Below are positions 22,749-33,994 of a stretch of 64,000 nt of DNA, piece by piece. Within the stretch, counting starts at the first letter, position 1. Each line of letters starts with the position of its first letter. Both the position numbers and the translations under genes were made by a program. The notes below the pieces were generated by a model. The model made no database searches. It was not told the DNA's origin and saw nothing but the letters and a program-made list of their open reading frames with translations. The DNA lies in the NCBI RefSeq assembly GCF_019320115.1, contig NC_089584.1:78311260-78375259 (forward strand), read 5' to 3'. The stretch comes from Miscanthus floridulus. Lineage: Eukaryota > Streptophyta > Magnoliopsida > Poales > Poaceae.

Positions 22749-24845
22749 TCAATTCTTTTTAGGTACCCAAACTTGCTTGGATCCTTGAAGGTTAGTTACC
22801 AAGGTCTTTGGTACCCAAATGGCCTTCTTTGGGCCCACAATTGGTGTACCAATGAACTTAGCCTTCACACCAATGGCACCCTTAAAAAGCATGTAATAAG
22901 AATCAAATTTAATTGAGGATACATTAGGTAGCTTGTTCTTGTTAATCTTGCAATATTGCTCTATATGCCCAACTTGCTTGCATCTATTGCAAAACCGACC
23001 ATTGCCCTTCACAAAGCTAGCTTTGGGAGTGACAAAGGCCACCTTGCATTTCTTGGGGGTATAGCCTAATCTCTCTTTGTTCAGAGAAAACCTTTGGCTA
23101 CCCAAGCACTTTAGCAAGCGGGCATCTCCACCATAGGCATTGCCTAAGGCATGAGTGAGCTCACTCACCTCCTTCTTGAGGGTCTCATTTTCCACTTTTA
23201 GTGAGTTTTCACAAGTGATACCATCACTCAAGAGTGAAGTGGAAGTGGTAGTGCTACAAGAAGTGTTAGTGGGAGCAACAAAAATAGATTCATCAATAAG
23301 ATCACATGTTAGTCCCACATCACATGATATGATCACTTGCTCCTTCTTGGCTTCCTCCACTTTGACTTACTCAATAAGAGAGGAGTGAACCTTTTCAAGC
23401 TTAGAGTGAGCTTTGCCAAGCTTCTCATGGGCTTCCATTAGCCTCTCATGAGTAGCATTGAGCTCATCAAAGGATTGCTCAAGAAATTTTACTTTCTTGT
23501 ACAATTCTTTGCACTCCTTTCTCTTCATCTCATTGCAAGCGTGCACTTGCTCACACATGTCCAAGAGCTCCTCCTTGGTGTACTCCTCATCCTCATCCTC
23601 ATCATTATCATTCCTACAAGAGTCACTTTCACATTCATCATCATCACTCTCATCATATTTTACCTTGGTAGGCTTTACCATGAGACATGTCGATGGAGTG
23701 TCGAAGATGGAGAGCTTCTTGTTGATGGCGATGCTTGCTAGTGCTCTCTTGATAGATTTCTTGTCATCATCACTAGAGCTATCACCATCCGAGGAACCAT
23801 CACTATCCCAAGTGACTACATAGCCTCCACCCTTGTTCTTCTTTTGGAAGGTCATTCTCTTCTCCTTCTTCTCCTTCTTTTCATTCTTATCTTTCTTGTG
23901 CTTCTTCTTCTCATCTTCATCATTATTACTATTGTAGGGACAATTTGCTACAACATGATTGGGGCTCTTGCAATTGTAGCATCTTCTCACATACTCTTTG
24001 CTCTTGGTGTGATCTCTTTTCTTTCTTGCACCATAGCTCTTCTTCTTCATGAATTTTCCCATCTTGTGGATAAAGAGGGCCATAGCTTCATCATCAATGT
24101 CACTAAGATCATCATCATCACTTGAACCTTTCTTTGAATTGCCCTTGTTCTTGGATGATGATGAGCTAGCCTTAAATGCTACACTCTTCTTCTTCTTGTC
24201 CTCATCTTCCTTCTTATCCTCCTTGTCATCCCCCTCCCTTTCCACACGGTATGTCTCTTGTGTCATGACATCATCTAGTACTTAGTTGGGGGTAATCTCC
24301 TTCAATCCTCCTCTTATGATGAGCAACCTCAACATCTCAAATCTTGGAGGTAGGCACATCAAGAATCGATGAGAGACATCATCATCCTTGATCTTCTCTT
24401 CCAATGCCTTCAAATCATTGGCAATGACTTGCAATCGATGAAACATCTCTGGAATGCTCTCATCATCCTTCATCTCGAAGCTTGTCAACTTGTCTTTGAG
24501 GATATACAACTTGGCACTCTTCACCACCAGTGTGCCCTCATATGTTTCCTCCAATCTCTTCCACACCTCATTTGCTCTTTCACAATCCTTGATTTGCTTA
24601 AACACCTTGGAATCAATGGCATTGTATATGGTGTTGAGAGCCATTGTATTGCATTGCTTGTTGATCTTATCTTGGTTGGTGGGATCATTGGGATCAATGA
24701 TAGCATAGTCATTCTTGGTCACTTCCCATACTTGATCATTGATTGAACCAAGATACATCATCATCTTTCTCTTCGAATAATCATAGCATGTGCCATCAAA
24801 GAATGGTGGTTTGCCCCCCACATGGTTGAACACAACTTGAGCCAT
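22749..24845 (-). pseudogene. gag: Sirevirus gag (broken)
   Basis: One frame with two stops (near 24279 and 23364), starting ATG at 24845 (MAQVVFNHVGGKPPFFDGT). The capsid region at 24300-24845 includes LKDKLTSFEM and DDESIPEMFHRLQ, typical of copia gag. A very Lys/Asp/Glu/Ser-rich stretch follows, then CYNCKSPNHVVANC near 23970 and a second CCHC knuckle CNRCKQVGHIEQYC near 22980. The segment around 23380-23600 is strongly charged with heptad-like Leu/Ala, a likely coiled coil. Gag ends PKKN-stop at about 22749, and pol opens in the +1 frame relative to gag; two further stops lie in the pol frame at the junction, so a simple indel is more likely than programmed shifting. Confidence 0.85.
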
Positions 24846-24891
24846 AATTTGACACCGAGGTTGTTAAGCCTTCAATCAAACGATGACCACT

Positions 24892-24903
24892 GCTCTGATA
24901 CCA
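24892..24903 (-). other. Sirevirus primer binding site
   Basis: TGGTATCAGAGC on the minus strand, complementary to the 3' end of initiator tRNA-Met, two bases from the LTR edge at 24906. Confidence 0.85.
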
Positions 24904-24905
24904 CT

Positions 24906-26864
24906 TGAAAGGTCCTAGTATGGCTAGAGGGGGGGTGAATAGCCTATTTAAAAATCTACAAATCAACTAGAGCAATTTGATTAGTATGACAAAAGGCGAA
25001 ATGCAAACTTGCTCTAGCTCTACAAGGGTTGCAAGCCACCTATCCAACAATTCTAGTTGCAATGATTACTAGAAACACAACTTGCAATGTTACTACTCAC
25101 TAAGAGCTCTCAAACTTGCTACTTTAAAGAGCTCCACTAGATGAACTTAAAACAACAAAGCAAGCTCTCAATTCTAATTACACTAAAGAGCTTGCCACAA
25201 CTAGTTTGCAAGAATATAAATGAGTGAGTAAGATGATTTATACCGCCATGTAGAGGAATGAACCAATCACAAGATGAAGATTAAGCCAATCACCGGGAGA
25301 ATGCAAATGACAAGAGACAACCGATTTTCTCCCGAGGTTCACGTGCTTGCCAACCGCTATGTCCCCGTTGTGTCGACCAACACTTGGTGGTTCGATGGCC
25401 AAGAGGTGTTTCACAAACCTCATCCACATGATTGGACACTGCAAGAACCTACCCGCAAGTGAGGTAACTCAATGACACGAGCAATTTACTAGAGTTACCT
25501 TTTCGCACTCCGCTGGGCAAGGTACAACTCCCCTCACAATCATTGGAGACGGCCATGAACAATCACCAACTCATGCTGATCCTCCACCGCTGCACCGAGC
25601 CATCTAGGTGGTGGCAACCACCAAGAGTAACAAGCGAAATCCATAGCGTAATATGAATACCAAGTGCCTCTAGATGCAATCACTCAAGCAATGCACTTAG
25701 ATTCTCTCCCAATCTCACAATGATGATGAATCAATGACGGAGATGAGTGGGAGGGCTTTGGCTAAGCTCACAAGGTTGCTATGTCAATGAAAATATGCAA
25801 GAGAGTGAGCTTGAGCCGGCCATGGGGCTTAAATAGAAGCCCCCACAAAATAGAGTCGTTGGGCTCCTTACTGCACTAAACACGGGCCGACTGGACGCTC
25901 CGGTCAGATTGACCGGACGCTGGACCTCAGCGTCTGGTCGTGCAATGTGCGCCATGTGTCATCGGCTTCAAATGCCGATCACCCAATTTCAATGGTCAAG
26001 TGATGACCGGATGCGTCAGTTAGAAAGTGACCCGACACTGGACCTCAGCATCCGGTCATTTTCAGTAAGGTTCCAAACATGAATTTTCACGACCGGGCGC
26101 ATCCGGTCATGCCCGACCGGACTCACCCAGCGTCCGGTCACTCAATGTCTCTTCTATGCGCCCCATGTTAGCGTACATTAGCACTGACCGGACGCACCCT
26201 GCCAGCGTTCGGTCACTTTTAGCACCAGCGTCCAGTCGAAGACCAAAACGCGCACTCACTGCTACAACTGACCAAACGCACCGGTCCAACAGAGACCAGC
26301 ATTCGGTCACTTATAGTGACCTCTGTCTTTTCTGTCTAGGGTGCCGGTGGCACCGTCGGACTGTCTGCACTCTACGGGTGGACACTCTACCAGTGAAGTT
26401 TCCTACCCTTGCTCAAATGTGCTAACCACCAAGTGTATCACCTTGTGCACATGTGTTAGCTTATTTTCACAAACATTTTCAAGGGTGTTAGCACTCCACT
26501 AGATCCTAAATGCATATGCAATGAGTTAGAGCATCTAGTGGCACTTTGATAACCGCATTTCGATACAAGTTCCACCCCTCTTAATAGTACAACTATCGAT
26601 CCTAAATGTGATCACACTCGCTAAATGTCTCGATCACTAAAACAAAATGGCTCCTACAATTTTACCTTTGCCTTGAGCCTTTTGTTTTTCTCTTTCTTCT
26701 TTTCCATGTTTAAGCATTTGATCATCACCATGCCATTACCATCGTCATGATCTTTGCCATTACTTCATCACTTGGAGTAGTGCTACCTATCTCATAATCA
26801 CTTTGATAAACTAGGTTAGCACTTAGGGTTTCATCAATTAACCAAAACTAAACTAGAGCTTTCA
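24906..26864 (-). repeat. 5' LTR of Sirevirus (1959 bp)
   Basis: Starts TGAAAGCTCTAG (26864) and ends CCTTTCA (24906) on the minus strand. The middle (about 25860-26330) is CpG-rich with many copies of a GACCGGACGC-like unit. A TATTTAAG element lies near 25828. The edge at 26864/26865 abuts gypsy antisense-ORF sequence. Confidence 0.9.
25826..25836 (-). promoter_or_regulatory. TATA-like element of Sirevirus LTR
   Basis: CTATTTAAGCC on the minus strand, about 1 kb into the LTR, directly downstream of the CpG-rich block. Confidence 0.45.
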
Positions 26865-29068
26865 CCGGGACGATGTCATCCTCCTCCACTTGATGGGTGC
26901 CTGTCATTGGCACATCTTGGGTAGGAGCACTCAACGCAGCAGCACTTAGGTCAGCCCTCGCCCTCCGCACATCTTCATCAGTAGTAGCCTCCATAGGCTC
27001 CGACCTTGGTGGCTATTGCGCTTCATCATTAATAGGCACCGCTACCTATAGATATGGCACCTCCACGCCCTCTGTAGTACCCGGCTATGTAGGTTGCTCT
27101 GCTTCACCATCAGTGGACGTTGGACCCTGCACCCGTGGTGTTTTAGTGGACTTGGGTGGAGACATAGGCCTGTTTGCCTAGCCTTTCTCCTCTCGGTCAC
27201 CATCAATACACGGGTTCTCTTCAACCTAGGGCTCTTCAATCTGCGCCCGCATACTCAGTGTCTTTTTTACCCTAGTATAAGTAGCAGTCAAGTGATGTCC
27301 TCAGAATGAAGTAACATACAGAGGAAACTTTGACACTTACTTGGCACTGGATCTCTTCTTCTAGGTGGGCTTTCCTAGTGATATACCACTAAATGATCGA
27401 CCTAGCTCTAGGCTTGATATTGATGTTGATAGTACTGAGTCCTCCTAATGACTCACAGTGCTAGCATCCTGTCCAAGTATGATCCTATCACCCTGAGTTG
27501 GCACTCGGGTGTTCAACGGGTCTGGTGGTAGCATCCTGCCAAGAGCAATTCAACATCAATAAGTATATACATGATAAAGTTCAGTACAAAATTCTACTCG
27601 GAAAGAATACTTATTGTCTGACAGAAAACAAGGTGTCTTCGTCCTCCTCTTCCGGATGTTCCTCCAAAGCGTCATGTGTAGTAGTTGTTCAAGAATTGGA
27701 TTTAACACAAGGTAAAATTCAGACTACATGGAGATAGTTTAGACATCTTTTACCTAGTCTCAGTGTGTAGGCTCAACGGGGCCTCTTGGACACTGCCTCG
27801 CTCCTAGTGGCAACATCAGCCTCCAATGATCGTTTCCCACCAGTGGCTCCCTGCCTGGCACTTGGGTTTGCCTAGACTATGAGGATGTTCGAGCTCCCTT
27901 CAGATTCGCTCCTAGCTTCCTAGTCCACAGGGATGGTGGAGGCGGCGCTCCCTCTCTCTACTCTAGCAGATGCTGCCCCACTCCCACCAACTCCTCCAAA
28001 GCCAGCACACGGAGGCAGGGCGGACAAGTCATTGAAGTTGCGCCCCAAATGTTGTATCAACAGTTATCAATTTACAGGAGTCAATCCCCACAATATCAAG
28101 ACACTACAAAGTCACAAAGGTTAGAGTACTTATGACAGTAGGTGGATTTTGATGGCCAAGTTTAGGGTACTGGTATGGTATTACTAATACCACCTGGAGT
28201 ATATCTTGAATCCTTTCTAGGACTTCATCCTCTATCAATTCATTAGTTGTCACTCAGGCTAAATCCTCTGGCCCAATGTACTCAAAGCCATAGTGTACCC
28301 TCTCTAGAAGCGGCTACACTCAGAGCTTGATAAACCTCACGACTACTCCAACTCCATTTCAGCCTTGATCCTTCATGGCCAAGAGCTACTTGAGGAATGA
28401 ACGAATTCCTTCAAGCTCTATCACGTTCATTGGTTCCTTCTCCCAGCGGGCGTTGGGCACCGGTGTGGCATTACTATGAACCTCTAGCAGTGGCCACATA
28501 TTCCCCATGTAAAACCACTTAGCTCTCCAATTCTTCATAGAATCAACCAGGGTATAGTGCAAATGTTCTTTCTTCTTCCCCACCTAGAACTGAATACCGA
28601 CACCTCCAAAAACACTTGGGTTTGCTACGTCCAGGCGTGGTTTCAGTTTGAAAAAGTAGTGGAAAAGAGTGATAGACAGGGGATGCCAAGGAAAGTTTCA
28701 CAGAGATAAACAAAAATCGAAAGATGTAGGATGGAGTTAGGGTTCAGATGATTCAGGGTTATGCCATAGTAATGCAAAAAGCCATGCAAAAAGGGACAAG
28801 CAGGCAATCCTAACCCAAGCTGGATGAACAGCACAAAGAAAACAATCTCACCGAGCACAAGATTGGGAATACGGTGTTCTCCAGGCGCCTTCCATTCCCC
28901 AAGTTTTTGCTCCAGTAGATAGCCCTGTTCGTGGAGCTTCAGGAGATGCTTTGGCTACGTGGTTGGCGCTAGCTAGATCTAAGCAGCGGTGGCCATCTCT
29001 AGCACCTACAACGCCCTCTTCTCTGCAACTTTCTTGGTGGCGGCGCTCGAGTTCTTGCTCTTGCCCAT
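26865..29068 (-). pseudogene. Antisense ORF of gypsy element, 'putative gypsy-type transposon' domain (PF04195-like), broken
   Basis: Opens with ATG at 29068 (MGKSKNSSAATKKVAEK). Family signals follow in order with stops and frame changes: LPACPFLHGFLHYYGITLNH (about 28740-28800), LNPNSILHLSIFVYLCETFL, HYTLVDSMKNWRAKWFYMGN (28480-28560), and NELIEDEVLERIQDILQ near 28200-28250. These match my memory of the PF04195 family of hypothetical proteins carried antisense in grass gypsy elements; function unknown. A likely intron begins after the ERIQDILQ region, since coding character fades there. The C-terminal part (26865-27900) is Pro/Ser-rich linker and is cut by the Sirevirus insertion. Confidence 0.6.
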
Positions 29069-29078
29069 GACACAGAGC

Positions 29079-29085
29079 TTTTATA
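29079..29085 (-). promoter_or_regulatory. TATA box upstream of the antisense ORF
   Basis: Minus strand reads GATCTATAAAAGCTC, only about 11 bp before the ATG at 29068. Either the transcript starts very near the ATG or a downstream ATG is used. It parallels the TATA found near the antisense gene of the other gypsy (9064). Confidence 0.4.
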
Positions 29086-29425
29086 GATCTAGGGTTTCAA
29101 GGAGCAAGATTGGGGGCACTCACAGAATCATGGGGGCTTAAGCAGAAAGCGAAATGAAGTAGAGAAAGATGCCGCTCAGATCGGTTACCTTTTATACAGG
29201 ATTCCCACTACCATGTGGCCCGATAATCACACCAATGGGTGCAGCGTTTTGGTTTCCCTACCATTTTAATGATGTCACGCATATTAATACGATGACTGCA
29301 CGCCTTTTTAGGTTTTCCAATGTGTCACAATGTGTTCAGACTTATCCTTTGGATTCATTTCTTCCGGGTACCTACCACGCTACGACCATTATCTACATGG
29401 CCACATCGTGAAGTACATAGATGAT

Positions 29426-31312
29426 TGATGTAGTATTCAGACAATCGCTTGACAGTATACACTAAACAGCGCAGTACTCGGATAAAGATTTTTTATTCTA
29501 CAACAGTTCAATGGATACAGAGTTGCACACTTTACAAGATTTAAGAACACTCAGAATAATGAGCGACTATTTATTTAGAGAGTTACAAGTAGTGGATACA
29601 AGATATTTTCAGTCAATAACAAAGATAACACCTACTCGGATATAACAGAGTACTCATACTCTAAGTGCTTCTCAGTAGGAACTTTTGTACCCAATGCACC
29701 TAGATCCAAGAGGAGAAGAGTAATGCATCTGGGTAGATAACAGAAGTGTAGTGTGTCCTAGCCTAGATTGGGGTAGACTGTCTGACTATGAACATTTGTT
29801 GGCCGACTACCCTTGGGAGCATAGCTACTACAAGAGGAAGCCTGCTAGCTGGTATGAAGGATGAGCTACTCGCACATATTGCCACCTAGCCGATGCCATC
29901 TGTACACATTTGGGTCTAGGTACGACCCTTCATGGACAGACGTCAACAGGCACCCTAGAAGAATTGACATAGGACTACTGGATGTGTCACCCTACCAGTC
30001 GTCATAAGACTTCCTCTAGTTGTAGCTCTAGGCTACTCTACTATGCACAACTGCAGGTTTAGCCTATCTCTAAACCCTCTCATAGGAATTCTTCTAGTCA
30101 CTATAGCTCTCGGTAATACTAACCGAGTACTCTTGGAGGCTGGTCTATTTTGCTCACCACCATATTTGCAAACTTTAAACTTAGAGTTACCTTGCTTCTT
30201 CTACAACTGAGGTTCAAGTGCTCGCTCGGAAGGTTTTTATAGGCATTTTTGTGGTGTTTGTGAACTAGGTTCACGAGGAGTACATGGACAAGCTACTAAC
30301 TTCCTCATAGGTCCATGTGCAACACTACAAGGGTACAGTGCGTCCCACTACACCTTTCAGTGTACCAATGGCTTTATCTCAACTCATGTGAAGTAACAGT
30401 ACACCCGGTAGCACCTTTGATGGCATATTCCCACGAATATCCTGAGCATCTTTGGACCAATTGTACTAAAGCTTTGCATGTGACTCTGACATGTCTTACC
30501 TGCTTTTGTACAAGCAGATAGGACAATAATCTTCACTGACACTTTCATCCTCGAGTACATTCTTTTTAGATCCATATCTCGAGTACAAGTACTCGGACAC
30601 AGGCTCGGGGGCTGCAGGGTACATATTCTCTACGGATGTTTTTTCTTTTAGACCCTCTAACTCTTTGTTTTGCAAACAATAAGAGGCTCGGGGGCCACAC
30701 TCAATGGTGCACTTTTCTGAAAAGTGCACGTAACTAGGAGGCTTTACAGAGCACCTCATGGCTTCACTCACGAAAGCACTCGGACTACGCTTGTTTCTAC
30801 TCGGCAAGACTTGGACGAACAAGAAGGCTTCCGAGTTCAACCATGACATCCTAGGGGGCTTAACAGACCAGGGTCCTAGGGGTTCCCTACGGGGGTACTA
30901 CTTGGATGGGCCCTGGGATGGCCCACGATCTGTTAAAGGACACGAGATAAGGTGGCGTGGACTTCAAGCTATTCGAGATCAACTTAGTCGGCTTACTATG
31001 AAAGCTAGATTCCATAATAGGACTAGGACTCTTCTCTTGTAACCGACTAGGACTAGATACGTGCCTTTACCCTCTCCCCTATATAAAAAGAGGTATGGTG
31101 CACCTCCTTGTAACCCTAACAATCATACAATCAATCCAACGTAAAAGGCTACACGCCAACTGGACGTAAAGGCTATTACTCGACAAGAGGGCCTGAACCA
31201 ATATAAATCGTTCATCTCTTTGCATTTATTTTTGAGTTCTGCGTACGCCGAAGCCCTTCGAACACCATCTCGGGTACCCCTGTGACAGGTTGCCGGTCAT
31301 CAAACACTGACA
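29426..31312 (+). repeat. 3' LTR of plus-strand gypsy (left edge uncertain)
   Basis: The right end is clear: a TATA (31080), a leader-like region and a terminal GTTGCCGGTCATCAAACACTGACA ending at 31312, typical of the LTR end of this gypsy group. Repeated GGCTCGGGGGC blocks occur at about 30600 and 30670. The left edge is a guess at a TGATGTAG start; no second copy is available to confirm it. Short ORFs in it look non-coding. Confidence 0.5.
31080..31088 (+). promoter_or_regulatory. TATA box in gypsy 3' LTR
   Basis: CCCCTATATAAAAAGAGG, about 230 bp before the LTR end. Confidence 0.6.
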
Positions 31313-33363
31313 ATAAGTTCATAAGATGAGTTTTAGTAAGTGTATTGAATGGATTTATGTCTTGTGAAAGTATTCAAACAAGTTAGTCTCAAGTTTGATT
31401 CACATTTGATGAAGAATAGCTCAAGTATTGAAATCTATCCATTATTGAAAATCTGAGCTAGCTGAGTTCAAGTATGAGTTTGAGTGATCAAATATATTTG
31501 GATTGGCTTAAAATTTGGTATGCATGCTCTATACTTATGATATTAGATGTTGTATGAATTTCATGAGAATTGGATAAGAGATGCTTTGGTTTTGGAGTAG
31601 ATCTTGTCAGCTATAGTGCAGCAGTTTTTAGCATGAAGCAGTGTGGGAAGATATGAAATCTGGTAGCAATCTAGAATTCAAATGAATCCTAAATTCTTAC
31701 AGCTGCTAGATGACTTAGTGGAGCACATCTCCACAAAATTTCATAGTATTTGGATCTTTACTTTGAGAGTTATGGATTATCTATTGAAGGGTACAGAATC
31801 TGTAGAAAAATGATAATTATTGAATTGATCAAGAGTCACTTTGATTGAAAGGTCCTCAAGTTAGAAACTTGTATATAAGTGTTTGAGGTACCTAAGTTTG
31901 GTTTTGAGATAATCTAAAAGCATAACAAGAAAAACGTACAAGATTATTTGATTGTGGAGTATACTTAGCATACATTTGGTACTCAAATTGGAAGATCAAG
32001 ATCAAACTTAAGATGAAGATAAAGTTTAAGTCCTAGTGACATTTGAAAATCATTTGGTAGAAAAAAAAGACTTAAACAAGTAGAAAGAAAAGGACTTAAA
32101 GAAGAATTCAAGAATGCTCATCAAGTTAAGTCCATCATATGGATCAATCAATCAAGTTATTTTAAGTGAGTATCAAGAATGGTTCTTTGGAGAGAGGTCA
32201 CTTCTCCCTAGTGTAGGGGCTTGCCGCCTTTTGTAGGTAAACCAGGTGTGGTACTTAAAAGGCTAACATGGAAGTGGTGATCTAAGGGACATTTGAGATG
32301 CTTAGTTGAAGAAATCAAAAGGGTTGATCTAGAGAGCAAGCAACACCCAAAAAGAGAGCAAATCATTGGAATTCAAGTGGTATTTTCATGCAAGCATTCA
32401 TCAAAAGAGAAAGCAAGTCAACCACAACTCAAGATAGTGCACTTGATTATTAGTGGTTCATATTTCATATGGGTGAAGAATGGACTTCTCTATTGATGAT
32501 TGGTCTTCACCAAGCTTATAATTAGACTTCACATTGCTATTGGAGAAATGTATTAGAATCTATGTGACTATCCTCTTCTCCAACATAGCAAAGGTATCAT
32601 TGTAATATGCATGATCATCTTATCCCTTACTAGTATGTGGTTAGTGCATATAGTACATGATTATTAGGATCATGCATCACAAATAAAAATTTTAAATTCA
32701 TAGCCTACCACTATTGCTTGAATGGTTAATTGAATCTAGTGGTAGTGTATGAGTTTGTTCATGAGCTAGTGAACCCAAGTACTTGATCTATTTTGGATTA
32801 CAAGTAAGTGACAAGTACAACCTCGATAAGATAACCGCTTAATGTGTGTGAAGAATCTTAGAGAGGGTTCAAACTAGACTTGGAAGCTTAGGCAAATCAA
32901 TCTACTTCGAGTCAAACGTAGAAGCTCATGAAGATGACAAGTATTCAAGAAATGGTTATAAATGACAAATCCTACAAGTGGTTCCATGATTGGTCTTACA
33001 TGTGGTATATCTAGATTATCACATAAGTTACAAGTGTAATTCATACAAGTGGTATCTAGCACATCAAATGATGGTTCCACAAGTGATCCTCAACTTTAAG
33101 TGATCATCAAGTGAAGCAAGTTCCCTCACATACAAGAGCTCAAGATTATCAAGCGGATGATCCATGCTATGACACAGGGGAAGGTGTCCCACCAATTGGT
33201 ATCAAGGTCAAAGATCCTACATGAGGCATCTCAAGGGCGACAAGTGGTGTCATTCCAACATATGTGATAGTGTCCATAAAAAATGCAAAATTCAAGTGTC
33301 AGCCATCTACCCCAATGCGATCCTTTGTATCAATAAGAAGCACACCTTTTATGGAAATTGATA

Positions 33364-33376
33364 GCAAAGGGGGAGA
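33364..33376 (+). other. Polypurine tract-like motif of second Sirevirus
   Basis: GCAAAGGGGGAGAAG, the counterpart of the repeated GGGGGAG tracts in the first Sirevirus. The LTR-proximal tract (before 33995) has decayed to CCAAAAATGTGAACAAG. Confidence 0.5.
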
Positions 33377-33994
33377 AGTAGTACAAAGATATTGGGGAGA
33401 AGTTGATTTGGACATGGATAAAGAGGGGGCTCATGAACTTTGATTGATTGCATTTGAGATGTGCATATTCATGTGCTTGCTTGCATTGCATAATTTTTAA
33501 ATTGAATATACATGCTTATGTGGTGTATGCTAGTTGTAGAATTTGATTGATGAAATGAAAACTAGAATGCATAGGATGATAGCTAGACACTTGGTATGTT
33601 TTCAAGTAATACTAGTACCTTGATTCTAATGTTGATCTCACAAGGTATCTAGTGTTTTTGTTTCTAAGTGGCATCTAGCTAACCATGGTTCTAAGGATGA
33701 ACTTAAAGATGCTACTCCAAATGGTATCACACTTCAAAGGTTTATTCTTGACACCTTAGCATCATTTAGTAGAAGTTACTCTCCCACAATTCCAATATAT
33801 GCATATGTGCAAGCTTAGAACCAAACTCTATAGCACATATGTAAGGGGAGCTAATACTATCAATTCAGGTTTGTGGTACTTGTTCAAAATCATTTACACA
33901 TGGTAAAATTGCTTGGGTAAGCAACATGAATCCAAAAGAGCTTATTTTTCATATCTTTGTAGAGTTGTCATCAATTACCAAAAATGTGAACAAG

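Larger units (their letters stand above)
17721..26864 (-). mobile_element. Sirevirus (copia) element, minus strand, near full length, 3' LTR truncated
   Basis: 5' LTR at 24906-26864, PBS next to it, long gag with two zinc knuckles, pol in the copia order protease-integrase-RT-RNase H, repeated polypurine tracts and a partial 3' LTR. The long gag, multiple PPTs, TGGTATCAGAGC primer site and CpG-rich LTR core fit Sireviruses. Because the 3' LTR has lost its last ~1.28 kb together with neighbouring gypsy pol, there is no target duplication to check. Confidence 0.9.
16149..31312 (+). mobile_element. Large plus-strand gypsy element with antisense ORF, missing pol
   Basis: Composite inferred from three collinear pieces: gag-protease (16149-17720), a minus-strand ORF of the kind found between pol and 3' LTR in large grass gypsy elements (26865-29068), and an LTR ending at 31312. 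Reverse transcriptase and integrase would belong between 17720 and 26865 but that interval is entirely Sirevirus, so they were deleted. The 5' LTR is not in the window. Confidence 0.55.

Noticed and set aside
23448..24285. Plus-strand ORFs rich in Leu/Ser that look like membrane proteins
   Set aside because: Antisense shadows of the Lys/Glu/Asp-rich Sirevirus gag.
17721..26869. Target-site duplication for the Sirevirus
   Set aside because: The 3' LTR is truncated at 17721, so the original left flank is lost.
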